A stretch of DNA of 64,000 nt from Sulfurospirillum sp964466465 (lineage in GTDB: Bacteria; Campylobacterota; Campylobacteria; Campylobacterales; Sulfurospirillaceae). The translations under genes and the position numbers were made by a program. This document shows, piece after piece, positions 42,089 to 50,923 of this stretch (position 1 is the first letter of the stretch; every line of letters begins with the position of its first letter). The notes beneath the pieces were generated by a model. The model was not told the DNA's origin and made no database searches. It was given only the letters and a program-made list of their open reading frames with translations. The stretch covers positions 8,654 to 72,653 of the forward strand of contig CAYXNJ010000005.1 in NCBI GenBank assembly GCA_964466465.1, given 5' to 3'.

Positions 42089-43417
42089 TCAAAATTCACC
42101 AAAAAGTGAATCGCTCCTAAGCTCCTCTATCTTTACAACATTCGATTTTGCATAAAACTCCCCAACCTTAGGCGATACCTGCACACAACGCATCAAATGC
42201 TCATGAAAACGCTGATAGTGATAGTCGAGCAAAAGCTGATTGGGGTAACGCGCACGTGAAATAGCCACATAAAACTGGCTTTTTTCAAAAATGGTGTTAA
42301 TGTTGCACACCAAAGAATCAATACTCATTCCTTGCGACTTGTGAATAGTAATTGCATAGGCTAATTTCAGGGGAAACTGCTCGATGGAAACCAGTGGTTT
42401 CTCTTTAATTTCACCTTCCATTACCACATTTTCATGCAGTGTATATTCTTGGCGTTCTACTTTTACAAGCTCACCTTTTTTCTCTACTAGCACAGTATCT
42501 GCGTCAATCGCCCGTACAATTCCCGTCTCTCCGTTGTAATATTTACCCCATTTATTGGTACAAAAAAGCACTTTTGCGCCTATTTTTAGGGTTAAATCGA
42601 CAGGAATGGGAAGTGCATTTTTCCATCCTTCTATTTTGTTGACATGCAATGTTTTTTCGTGTAGCTCTTCCTTGGCTTTTAGTACAAAAGATTCACTCTC
42701 AAGCTCAGCAAGCCTTTTAAGGTTAAGTGCCTCGGCTTCCCTATTGCGCCCAAAAAGCACCGTTGGGTCATCTTCCCAAACACTAACGTTTGCACGCAGG
42801 GCTTCAAGATACTCAAGCGTATCGCTCTCCAAGATACCTCGACGTATCTTTCCCAGATGCGAAAAAAAGACTCCATCATGTGTCCGCTTGGTAATGGTCA
42901 ACTCTACCACTACAGGATCATACGCTTTCCACGAACTGCTCTCAAACGCATACTCAAATCCGCCCCAAAGGCTATCTGTCTTCCCTTTAGAAACAGGAGG
43001 TAATTGAAAAAAGTCACCTACAAAAAGCACGCTTCCTTCAAAACCCGCATTGCGAAGACGATAATAGATCATATCAAGCAAATCAGCTGAAACCATGCTA
43101 ATCTCATCGATGACCAAAAGATCACATCTGGTGAGTACTTTTTTGATTTCTGCAAGTCTTGCTTTTGCATAACGGTCATGGCGCATCAGTTCATCAAGAT
43201 GATTGCAAATGCCAAAGGCAAAAAAACTGTGCAGAGTTTGTCCGCCCACATTGACCGCACTCACACCTGTACTGCCTAAGACGACAACTTGTTTTCCCGC
43301 ATTACGAAGCTCACTCACCACTTCACCGACCAGATAACTCTTGCCCACACCCGCGCCACCCGTGAGCAGAACATTGTCCTTTTTTAAAATATCGATGAGT
43401 TTTTGTGCTAAATTCAA
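42089..43417 (-). CDS. Pif1-family DNA helicase
   Basis: Superfamily 1B 5'-3' helicase of 442 residues. It has Walker A VLLTGGAGVGKSYLVGEV, GSTGVSAVNVGGQTLHSFF (Ia, Pif1-like), VIDEISMVSADLLD (II), GDFFQLPPV (III) and the C-terminal AYAITIHKSQGMSIDSL and YVAISRAR blocks. Pif1 enzymes unwind G-quadruplexes and R-loops. TTG start at 43417 after AGGAAG. It is alone, not in a RecBCD locus, and lacks the longer RecD N-terminus, so RecD is unlikely. Confidence 0.88.
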   Translation of the reverse strand: MNLAQKLIDILKKDNVLLTGGAGVGKSYLVGEVVSELRNAGKQVVVLGSTGVSAVNVGGQTLHSFFAFGICNHLDELMRHDRYAKARLAEIKKVLTRCDLLVIDEISMVSADLLDMIYYRLRNAGFEGSVLFVGDFFQLPPVSKGKTDSLWGGFEYAFESSSWKAYDPVVVELTITKRTHDGVFFSHLGKIRRGILESDTLEYLEALRANVSVWEDDPTVLFGRNREAEALNLKRLAELESESFVLKAKEELHEKTLHVNKIEGWKNALPIPVDLTLKIGAKVLFCTNKWGKYYNGETGIVRAIDADTVLVEKKGELVKVERQEYTLHENVVMEGEIKEKPLVSIEQFPLKLAYAITIHKSQGMSIDSLVCNINTIFEKSQFYVAISRARYPNQLLLDYHYQRFHEHLMRCVQVSPKVGEFYAKSNVVKIEELRSDSLFGEF

Positions 43418-43475
43418 GGAGGCTTCCTAAGTTGTTTTTGGTATTATAGCATTAAGAAAATTCAAGGTTTCAAAT

Positions 43476-45482
43476 ATGTCAATACGAAATATTTTTCTAT
43501 GTACATGCAGTCTTGTCATCTTAACAGGATGTGCCCAAAAAGAGCCAACAGCTGAAGCGTTTGTCACTCAAAAAATTGCTTCAAATGAGATGCTCATCTA
43601 CCCCCAAAACGTTGATTTTTTAGCTCAAAACATTACACCACAAAAGGTCGCACAATACGATTTCACGTACCATTACTATTCACCGTGGTTTAGAACCCAT
43701 GTGAGTACCAAAAAAGAGGATGCGCTCTGGGCAAACACCTCCTATGGACTTAAAAACCGCTACTATGGCGAAAATCTTCAGCTGATTTCTGACGCAGAGA
43801 TCGATGCCATCATCAATGAGACCAATCCTGATGCGTATGGCAGTATCAACGCTCACGCCATTATGATTCAAAATGCACAAATGCGCAACCTCCCAACTGA
43901 GAAACCTTTTTTCAAAAAAACAACCTTACCAGGTGAAGGCTATCCATTTGACTACTTACAAACCTCGCGCATTCATGTAGCAGAGCCTCTTATCATCTCG
44001 CATTACAGTAAAGATGGTGCTTGGGCATTTGTAGAGAGTTCTTTTGCTTCTGGTTGGCTTCCTGTGAAAAGCTTTGTCATCGTAGAAGCGAAAGAGCGCA
44101 TAGAGCTTATCAAAGCACATAAAATTGCGATTATTAAAGACAACATCCCGTTATATAACGTTAAACAACGTTTTATCACCTATGCAAAAGTGGGAGCCAT
44201 CATCCCAATAATGGGCGAAGATGATGACTTTTTTCACGCCTATATGTTTACGCGAGATGCCTCATTTAGCGCTCAAAAGTTAGAACTGCGTATCCCTAAA
44301 AGCTTTGCGCAAACCATACCCGTAGCGTTTAGTAAAGAGAGTATCAGCCAAATCAGCAATGCACTTTTAGGAGAAAAATACGGCTGGGGTGGATACCTCG
44401 CTAACCGTGATTGCTCTGCTATGACGCGCGATTTTCTCTCCCCTTTTGGCATTTGGATACCACGAAACTCCGCTGCACAAAAGAGTTTTGGAGAGTATAT
44501 CTCTCTTAAAGATTTAACACCCAAGGAAAAAGAAGCCATGATTTTAAAAAACGGTATCGCCTTTTTAAGCCTTATCTACCTCAAAGGGCACATTATGCTT
44601 TATGCAGGTGAATTTGAAGGCAAACCTCTTGTGATGCACAACGTTTGGGGTGTACGAACGATGGAAGATGGCAAAGAAGGACGCAACATTATCGGTAAAG
44701 CGGTTATAACTGACCTTTATGTGGGAGCAAATCAGCCCAATGTGCCTGAACAAGGACTGCTCATCAATCGTGTAGAGGGCATAACCGTCAAACCAGCTAA
44801 CCCCAAAAGCAACAATCTGGTTCAAAAATACCCAAGCATCAAAGTCATCAAAGACAATACCGTCTTTTTTATGGATGGAACTTCCCTGCCGTATGATGAT
44901 AAAAAAGTAAAAACATTTGACGAGAAGCTTGAAAATGCAGATATCGAAGATATGTTCGCACAAGCCTACCCTGCTTTTGCACCGATAACACCTCCTTCAC
45001 TCAATGATGACCCAGGTCGCTTTCGCAATGACACATTTTTGAAAAAGCTCTATGGCTCTAGTAAAAGTGACATCGAAAAAAATCTCACCACGGTGAACTG
45101 GCTTCCAAAACACGGTGGAAAAAAACTGCAATTTAATAAAAATGAAAATGCTGCACGTCAATTGCAAAAAGTTTCTGATGAGCTAGACAATTTGCCTGAA
45201 GAGTTTATGAAGTACCTTAAAAACCCAGCAGGAACCTATTACTACCGAAAAATTGCAAAAACAGAACGTTTAAGTGCCCATAGCTACGGCATCGCCATAG
45301 ACTTAGACACCCACTACTCACGCTACTGGCAGTGGGATAAAACCTACACTTTTCACAATGACATCCCAAAAATCATCGTCGATATTTTTGAAAAATACGG
45401 CTTTGTCTGGGGTGGCAGATGGTACCACTACGACACCATGCACTTTGAGTATAGACCAGAGTTGTTTGAGAGTATTGACTAA
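43476..45482 (+). CDS. Lipoprotein fusing an NlpC/P60 endopeptidase to an M15 (VanY-type) carboxypeptidase
   Basis: 668 residues. Lipobox LTGC (C19) after the signal peptide. Next come an N-terminal stabilising region (about 30-130) and SH3-like domains (about 150-275), as in the DvLysin family, then an NlpC/P60 domain with C313 (ANRDCSAMTRDF), H372 (LKGHIMLYAG) and H388. The second half (about 530-668) is an M15 D-Ala-D-Ala carboxypeptidase with zinc residues H602 and D609 (SAHSYGIAIDLDTH) and H656 (YHYDTMHFEYRPEL). Two peptidoglycan hydrolases of different class in one outer-membrane-anchored chain are unusual. Both active sites look complete. Confidence 0.85.
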   Translation: MSIRNIFLCTCSLVILTGCAQKEPTAEAFVTQKIASNEMLIYPQNVDFLAQNITPQKVAQYDFTYHYYSPWFRTHVSTKKEDALWANTSYGLKNRYYGENLQLISDAEIDAIINETNPDAYGSINAHAIMIQNAQMRNLPTEKPFFKKTTLPGEGYPFDYLQTSRIHVAEPLIISHYSKDGAWAFVESSFASGWLPVKSFVIVEAKERIELIKAHKIAIIKDNIPLYNVKQRFITYAKVGAIIPIMGEDDDFFHAYMFTRDASFSAQKLELRIPKSFAQTIPVAFSKESISQISNALLGEKYGWGGYLANRDCSAMTRDFLSPFGIWIPRNSAAQKSFGEYISLKDLTPKEKEAMILKNGIAFLSLIYLKGHIMLYAGEFEGKPLVMHNVWGVRTMEDGKEGRNIIGKAVITDLYVGANQPNVPEQGLLINRVEGITVKPANPKSNNLVQKYPSIKVIKDNTVFFMDGTSLPYDDKKVKTFDEKLENADIEDMFAQAYPAFAPITPPSLNDDPGRFRNDTFLKKLYGSSKSDIEKNLTTVNWLPKHGGKKLQFNKNENAARQLQKVSDELDNLPEEFMKYLKNPAGTYYYRKIAKTERLSAHSYGIAIDLDTHYSRYWQWDKTYTFHNDIPKIIVDIFEKYGFVWGGRWYHYDTMHFEYRPELFESID

Positions 45483-46190
45483 CTAGCTAAATTCAAATAA
45501 TACTGGCATATGGTCACTTTTGGAAAGCCACTCTTCAGGCTTTCCTACATTAACGTGTTGTAATTTTTCATGCCAATAAGAACCTGCAAAACAGTAATCA
45601 ATATGATAAGGTTTTTTTAAATTTTTCTGTAAAAACAATGTTGGCTGACCTTCATCGCCAAACGCTTCATTAAAATATAAATGATACAAACTCTTAATAT
45701 TCTTTAAATCAAGAATTGCTAATAAATCCATAAGATTTGACTTTTTTTTTCGAGCATCCCATATCTTATTCCAATTAAAATCACCAATAATAATACTTTT
45801 ATTATCCAATAAACTTTGATATTCTTTTAAAGCATAGACAATTTGTCCAATATAACGTTGTTCACGATTCAAAGAATCATTCATTGCCCAAACAGCAAAA
45901 AGTGTGAATTTCTTTTCTTTATTTAAAGACACATCAATGGGAACAACATAACGATATACTTCGTTATATAAAGAGTTTATTTTCAATTCATAATTATTAA
46001 ACGCAAAAATAGCCAAGCCTTTATTTTGATTATTCCCAATCCATAAAGAAGAATTTGCTTGTTGACATTCAGGTATTTTCTCTAAAGTCTCACACTCTTG
46101 TAAAATGATAATATCCTGAAAAGAAGAAGTCATTATTTCAGACTTCTTTCTAAACGCCATATTACAGTTCCACGTTAATATTGACTTCAT
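45483..46190 (-). CDS. Endonuclease/exonuclease/phosphatase-family protein
   Basis: About 235 residues from ATG 46190. It begins MKSILTWNCNMAFRKK (the EEP opening with the metal-binding Asn), then DIIILQECE (catalytic Glu), IIIGDFNWNK (G-D-F-N) and the closing SKSDHMPVLFEF (S-D-H). All main exonuclease III-like motifs are present, so a Mg-dependent nuclease or phosphoesterase is likely, of unknown substrate. Strikingly AT-rich and Asn/Lys-rich compared with neighbours, suggesting recent gain. A GTG at 46217 would overlap the DUF1737 gene. Confidence 0.8.
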   Translation of the reverse strand: MKSILTWNCNMAFRKKSEIMTSSFQDIIILQECETLEKIPECQQANSSLWIGNNQNKGLAIFAFNNYELKINSLYNEVYRYVVPIDVSLNKEKKFTLFAVWAMNDSLNREQRYIGQIVYALKEYQSLLDNKSIIIGDFNWNKIWDARKKKSNLMDLLAILDLKNIKSLYHLYFNEAFGDEGQPTLFLQKNLKKPYHIDYCFAGSYWHEKLQHVNVGKPEEWLSKSDHMPVLFEFS

Positions 46191-46198
46191 TGTAATAC

Positions 46199-46387
46199 TT
46201 ATTTTGTAAACCCACACGCCTTGACATCTTTGTCATCTTCTTTCACAATCGCTTGTGCGGCAATAACGGTTTGACCATTAAATGTCACCGCTGGGTTTCC
46301 GTGTAGTTTCCAACCGTTATTTAAAAACTCTGTGATTCTTGCACAAAAGGTTGAATCATCGGGTCCTGTGATAAGTTTGTATTGCAT
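46199..46387 (-). CDS. Small DUF1737-like protein
   Basis: 62 residues from ATG 46387, five bases after AGGAG (a GTG at 46393 would overlap the site). The pattern YKLITGPDDSTFCARITEFL, NNGWKLHGNP and IAAQAIVK matches small DUF1737 proteins, which have no known function. No signal peptide. Confidence 0.75.
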   Translation of the reverse strand: MQYKLITGPDDSTFCARITEFLNNGWKLHGNPAVTFNGQTVIAAQAIVKEDDKDVKACGFTK

Positions 46388-46536
46388 TGTCACTCCTCTA
46401 CATAAATATCCAACTATTTTACATTAATTTTTTGTTTAATCCTGTTCAATTTTTAAGAATTATAGATGTAGATCAAGGTTTTTTATTTTTAAATGAGATA
46501 AAATGACTCTCATATAAAACAATTGAAAGGATAAGC

Positions 46537-47097
46537 ATGACATTTACAGCAAAAATTGACAAAACTGCTCTTAAGGGCACACCCGTAAAGTTGGAAGGAA
46601 ACTTCCAAGAAGTAGGCAATTATGCGCCTATCGTAAAAGTTGTCACTCCAGACTTACAAGAAAAAACGATCGGTGGTGAAGGTAATAAAGCACAACTGAT
46701 CATTGCAGTACCTTCTTTAGATACACCTGTTTGCGACGCAGAAGCAAGACGTTTCAACCAAGAAGTTGCAAAACATGAGAACATCGATACAACAGTTATT
46801 TCAATGGACTTGCCTTTTTCAGCGGCAAAGTTCTGCAATGTAGCAGGCATTGAGAACCTGACAGTAGCGAGTGATTTTAGACACAAAGCCTTTGCACGTG
46901 CTTATGGTATGCTCATCAGCGATGGTGCATTAGAAGGTTTATGTGCAAGAGCACTCTTTGTTATCAGTAAAGATGGCAAAATCGTTTACAAACAAGTTGT
47001 TCCTGAGATTACTGAGGAGCCAAATTATGACGAAGCGTTAAATGCCGCTATCGATGCAGCCAACCGAGGGGCTAGTTGTTGTGGTTTTTGTCAGTAG
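46537..47097 (+). CDS. tpx: Thiol peroxidase Tpx with an extra cysteine-rich tail
   Basis: Atypical 2-Cys peroxiredoxin that reduces hydrogen and alkyl peroxides. Peroxidatic C66 in PSLDTPVCDAEA (T63-x-x-C66) and resolving C100 in AAKFCNVAG. 186 residues, some 10-20 more than usual. The extension ends RGASCCGFCQ (C181, C182, C185), which could be a metal or disulfide site. AAAGGA start. The nnrS gene starts inside its 3' end. Confidence 0.95.
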   Translation: MTFTAKIDKTALKGTPVKLEGNFQEVGNYAPIVKVVTPDLQEKTIGGEGNKAQLIIAVPSLDTPVCDAEARRFNQEVAKHENIDTTVISMDLPFSAAKFCNVAGIENLTVASDFRHKAFARAYGMLISDGALEGLCARALFVISKDGKIVYKQVVPEITEEPNYDEALNAAIDAANRGASCCGFCQ

Positions 47098-48280
47098 TTT
47101 AACCCCACCACCGCCACCAAAAACGACGGCGCTTCAAAACCTTCAAGCACAACCACACCGCATTTTCTTTTTTGCAGGTGTGGTTCAAGGTGTGCTGTTT
47201 GTTGCCCTTTTAGGGCTTCATTATGCAGGACTGATCAGTCTCAATGCCAGTGTGGGACTTTACCACGCTTACGCGATGACATTCATCGTCTTTACACAGT
47301 TTTTTGCAGGCTTTTTACTCACGACATTCCCACGTTATCTCTCACGCCCTGCTCCTAAACAAAGTGAGTATATGCCTGTTGCATGGTTAATGAACGGCGG
47401 TGGTCTGTTCTTTGTGATATTTTCTTTTATTTCAGAAGTTGCCCTTATAGCAGCTATGGTTGTTATCTTAGCTGGATACATCAAGCTCTGTTTACTCTTA
47501 CTTGATTTTCAAACCAAAAGTACAGTAACCAACAAAGCCGATACCACATGGATGCTTCGATCTTTTGCGCTCGGAGCTGTAGGACAAATACTTTTCATCG
47601 CTGACACCTTTGCTCCAACCTATGCGGTAGCATTAGGAGTCAGTTTTTATCTTTATTTGTTCTTTATTGTTCTTATCGTTTCGCAAAAAATGATGCCTTT
47701 TTTCGCAGCCAATACGATCATCGGCTATACCATGAACAAAAGTAAGCACTTCTTGCTCTTAGTTTTTATAGCATTGATCGCAAAGGTGGTTTTGGAGGCG
47801 TTAAGCATCAACGCTTTTGTGGCAGATAGCGCGCTCTTTGGCATCATCACGTATGAACTTCTCAAATGGCGTCTTCCATTTAAAAAATCACCACCAATTC
47901 TATGGGTGCTTTTCCTCTCCATCTGGTGGACACCTATCGGATTTGGGCTTTTTGTAGTGCAAGACTTTAGTGCGCTTTTAGGGCATACGATTTATCTTGA
48001 AAAGTCACCATTGCATGCTTTAGCACTAGGATATTTTACGACAGTACTCATTGGCTTTGGAACAAGGGTTATTTTAGGACATTCAGGACGTACTCCAAAA
48101 GCAGATGCGTATGCCATAACACTCTTTGGTCTTATCCAAATTATGGCACTTATTCGTATCATCGCTGGTATTTTCCCACAGTTTGGCTACTTACATGCTG
48201 TTCTAACGGTCGCTGGTTTGTGGATTATTATCTTTGGATTGTGGTCGAAGCGGTATATTCATATCTTATTTGAGAAGTAA
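47081..48280 (+). CDS. nnrS: NnrS-family heme/copper membrane protein
   Basis: About 399 residues, 12 TMs. NnrS proteins bind heme and copper and help cells cope with nitric oxide. Visible features are PHRIFFFAGVVQGVLFVAL, HAYAMTFIVFTQFFAGFLLT (a family His region), SQKMMPFFAANTI and HALALGYFTTVLIGFGTRVILGHSGR. The start is uncertain. GTG 47081 sits nine bases after GAGGGG, while ATG 47042 gives 13 more residues with no site. Either start lies inside tpx, so the two are probably translated in step and linked to oxidative and nitrosative stress. Confidence 0.9.
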   Translation: MVFVSSLTPPPPPKTTALQNLQAQPHRIFFFAGVVQGVLFVALLGLHYAGLISLNASVGLYHAYAMTFIVFTQFFAGFLLTTFPRYLSRPAPKQSEYMPVAWLMNGGGLFFVIFSFISEVALIAAMVVILAGYIKLCLLLLDFQTKSTVTNKADTTWMLRSFALGAVGQILFIADTFAPTYAVALGVSFYLYLFFIVLIVSQKMMPFFAANTIIGYTMNKSKHFLLLVFIALIAKVVLEALSINAFVADSALFGIITYELLKWRLPFKKSPPILWVLFLSIWWTPIGFGLFVVQDFSALLGHTIYLEKSPLHALALGYFTTVLIGFGTRVILGHSGRTPKADAYAITLFGLIQIMALIRIIAGIFPQFGYLHAVLTVAGLWIIIFGLWSKRYIHILFEK

Positions 48281-48286
48281 TATTAG

Positions 48287-48309
48287 AAGAGCCCTATTTT
48301 AGGGCTCTT
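48287..48309 (+). terminator. Terminator after nnrS
   Basis: A perfect 10-bp stem (AAGAGCCCTA / TAGGGCTCTT, loop TTT) in the 60 bases between convergent nnrS and copZ. Confidence 0.72.
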
Positions 48310-48342
48310 TACTTCTATATAAACGCGTATTAGAATTTAAAA

Positions 48343-48549
48343 TTATGCAACGACTTCAAAACCTGCTTCATCTATCGCTTTTTCAAAAACACTGATATCA
48401 ATCGGTGTATCGTACTCAATGATTGTTTTGCCACTCGCAAGGTCAACATTCACACTTTTGACCCCTTTAATGCCCTCTAAAACACCCTTGACACTCTTCA
48501 CACACCCCATACAGCTCATACCCTTAACGACTAACGTAATTGTTGCCAT
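48343..48549 (-). CDS. copZ: Copper chaperone CopZ (HMA domain)
   Basis: 68-residue heavy-metal-associated domain with the copper ligands in VKGMSCMGCVKSV. It passes Cu(I) to CopA, whose gene lies 127 bases upstream on the same strand. AAGGAT start. The spacer contains stable hairpins, so copZ may be expressed at its own level. Confidence 0.93.
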   Translation of the reverse strand: MATITLVVKGMSCMGCVKSVKGVLEGIKGVKSVNVDLASGKTIIEYDTPIDISVFEKAIDEAGFEVVA

Positions 48550-48600
48550 TATTTATCCTTCTTTTATTTTTATAACGCCACTTAGGCAAAGCCCAAGAGG

Positions 48601-48671
48601 CTACGTTAGCCACTAGGGCACTAAAGCTTGCCTCTTACGAGGCAGAAGATTTCTTGTAATTTACAAGAAAT
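48601..48671. repeat. Structured intergenic element B between copA and copZ
   Basis: In the 127-base copA-copZ spacer three inverted repeats are seen: GGCTA / TAGCC (around 48598-48610), TGCCTC / GAGGCA (48629-48644, loop TTAC) and ATTTCTTGTAA / TTACAAGAAAT (48649-48671, single central base). The last follows the copA stop and may act as a terminator or RNA end. The start CTACGTTAGCCACTA resembles element A near 42.0 kb. Confidence 0.5.
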
Positions 48672-48676
48672 ATCTT

Positions 48677-50842
48677 TTACTTTTTCATTTTCCAACGTCT
48701 TAATAATAGTGAGTTACTCACCACAGAAACTGAACTCATCGCCATAGCACCACCTGCAACAATGGGGTTTAGCATACCCATAAACGCGAGTGGAATGGCT
48801 AAGGTATTATACACAAAAGCTAAAAAGAGATTCTGCTTAATTTTTGACATCGTAGCACGAGAGAGTGCTATGGCATTGACCACAAAGAGTGGGTCATTTG
48901 CAATCAAGATAAGATCAGCGCTTTCAACGGCTATATCGGAACCATTAGACATCGCAATCGCCACATCCGCTACAGCAAGAGCTGGTGCATCGTTGATGCC
49001 ATCGCCCACCATACAGACAAATTTTCCCTCATTTTTGAGTTTACTAATCGCCTCTGCCTTACCATCAGGTAAGACTTCTGCAAAAAAATGTTTGATGCCC
49101 AGCTCCAGAGCTACTTTTTGGGCACAACGTTCATTATCTCCTGTGAGCATATAGACTTCAATGCCATCATTTTGCAACTTCTCAACTGCCACTTTTGCAC
49201 TTTCTCTAATGGTATCGGCTAACGCGATATAGCCTATGATTTCTTCGTGTGTTGCTAGAGCTACAATGCTGTTGCCCTCATTTAAAAATTGCTTTGCTTT
49301 GCTTGAATGCTCCAATGATGTAAACTGCGTGATAAACGCAGGAGAACCTGCAAAATAGACTAAGCCATCAATCTCTCCTGAAACACCAAGCCCCGAATAG
49401 TTCTGAAACGTTTGTACCGTATAACGTTTAGATTTTGGAGCATCTTCGATGATGGCTTTACCTAAAGGATGCTTTGAACCCTCCTCCAAAGCGGCACAAA
49501 GCGCTAAAAGCTCCTCTTTATCAACACCGCTTTTTTCTATACACACATCAACAACATGTGGATTTGAGTATGTGAGTGTTCCTGTTTTATCAAACACCAC
49601 AGCAGAGATTTTGCCGACATTCTCCAATACTTCAGCATTTTTAATGAGAATGCCCTCACTAGCGCCTCGTCCAACACCCACCATAATGGCTGTTGGCGTT
49701 GCAAGTCCCAGTGCACATGGACATGCGATAACCAAAACAGAAACAGCGTTAATAATCGCCTCTTCAATGCTGCTTCCAACCATCCACCATACACCAAACG
49801 TAATGACAGCTATGCCTACAACAATCGGTACAAAAATGCCTGAAATCGTATCGGCAAGACGTTGAATAGGTGCTTTTGAACCTTGTGCTTCTTCTATCAG
49901 TTTGACAATAGCGCTTAAGAATGTATCAGCTCCTACTTTTGTTGCTTGGCATTTGAGCATGCCATCGCCATTCTTTGTCGCACCAACGATAGAATCTCCC
50001 ACCGATTTAAGCACTGGCAAGCTCTCTCCTGTCATCATCGACTCATCGACCATGCTATTGCCCTCGATGACAATGCCATCTGTTGGGATGCTTTCTCCTG
50101 CTTTGACGACAAAAACATCATTAACTTTTAGCGCTTCAATGCTAACTTCTTCAAGCGTACCATCTCGCTCAACAAAGGCTTTTTTAGGTTGTAAATGCAG
50201 TAATTTTGCAATGGCAAAACCTGTCTTTGCTTTTGCTCTTACCTCTAACAGTTTTCCTAAAAGCACTAAAGTTATAACCGAAACAGAAGCTTCATAGTAA
50301 AGATGCAATGGTAGATTGAAAAGCATCACACAAAGACTCAAAAAGTACGCTGCACTGGTACCAAGGACGACCAAAACATCCATGTTGGCACTGCCACTTT
50401 TAAGGCTTTTAAAAGCTCCTACATAAAACTTTCGCCCACAGTAAAACTGAACAATGGTAGCGAGTGATAACTGTAAGAAAGAAGAGAGATGAAGATGGAT
50501 GTTAAAAAGCATTGCCACCATTTCGACTAAAAAGGGCAATGTCAGCAGTGCTGAGAGAACAAACTCTTTTAAAAGCTTCTGGTACTCTTGTTCTTTTTCT
50601 AAACTTTTTTTATTTTGATCGACTTTAGCAGACTCTGTTGCACCAAAACCCGTTTTTTCAATGCTTTGTATGATTTGGGGAAGATCAATTGCAGGATTGT
50701 TTGAACTTACAAAGGCTTTTTCGGTCGCTAAGTTGACATTGGCTGTGATACCTTCAAGCTTACCAAGTACACGTTCGATGCGCGCCGAACATGCTGCACA
50801 CGTCATGCCCTTGATATCAAGCTCAAAATGTTTTTCAGACAT
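48677..50842 (-). CDS. copA: Copper-exporting P1B-type ATPase CopA
   Basis: 721 residues from ATG 50842 (GGAG eight bases before). The ATG at 50902 is in frame but lacks a site. One N-terminal HMA domain with MTCAAC (C15, C18), then eight TMs including the ion-site VLVIACPCALGLATP (CPC), actuator MVDESMMTGESLPV (TGES), DKTGTLT (phosphorylated Asp) and VGDGINDAPAL. The TM8 block SVSVVSNSL is the Cu(I) type. Pumps Cu(I) out of the cytoplasm. Operon-like with copZ. Confidence 0.96.
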   Translation of the reverse strand: MSEKHFELDIKGMTCAACSARIERVLGKLEGITANVNLATEKAFVSSNNPAIDLPQIIQSIEKTGFGATESAKVDQNKKSLEKEQEYQKLLKEFVLSALLTLPFLVEMVAMLFNIHLHLSSFLQLSLATIVQFYCGRKFYVGAFKSLKSGSANMDVLVVLGTSAAYFLSLCVMLFNLPLHLYYEASVSVITLVLLGKLLEVRAKAKTGFAIAKLLHLQPKKAFVERDGTLEEVSIEALKVNDVFVVKAGESIPTDGIVIEGNSMVDESMMTGESLPVLKSVGDSIVGATKNGDGMLKCQATKVGADTFLSAIVKLIEEAQGSKAPIQRLADTISGIFVPIVVGIAVITFGVWWMVGSSIEEAIINAVSVLVIACPCALGLATPTAIMVGVGRGASEGILIKNAEVLENVGKISAVVFDKTGTLTYSNPHVVDVCIEKSGVDKEELLALCAALEEGSKHPLGKAIIEDAPKSKRYTVQTFQNYSGLGVSGEIDGLVYFAGSPAFITQFTSLEHSSKAKQFLNEGNSIVALATHEEIIGYIALADTIRESAKVAVEKLQNDGIEVYMLTGDNERCAQKVALELGIKHFFAEVLPDGKAEAISKLKNEGKFVCMVGDGINDAPALAVADVAIAMSNGSDIAVESADLILIANDPLFVVNAIALSRATMSKIKQNLFLAFVYNTLAIPLAFMGMLNPIVAGGAMAMSSVSVVSNSLLLRRWKMKK

Positions 50843-50923
50843 TTTTTGTCTCCATTTTTTTTGATATTCTAACGCTTCGTTACTTGCGCCAAGATGAAAC
50901 AAAAAATGTAGAGTTGTTTTACG

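Noticed and set aside
42089..43417. RecD subunit of RecBCD
   Set aside because: The size, motif Ia GSTGVSAVNVGG and lone context fit Pif1; no recB or recC is nearby.
50843..50902. N-terminal extension of CopA from ATG 50902
   Set aside because: No ribosome site; MSEKHFELDIKGMTCAAC from 50842 has GGAG and matches the family start.
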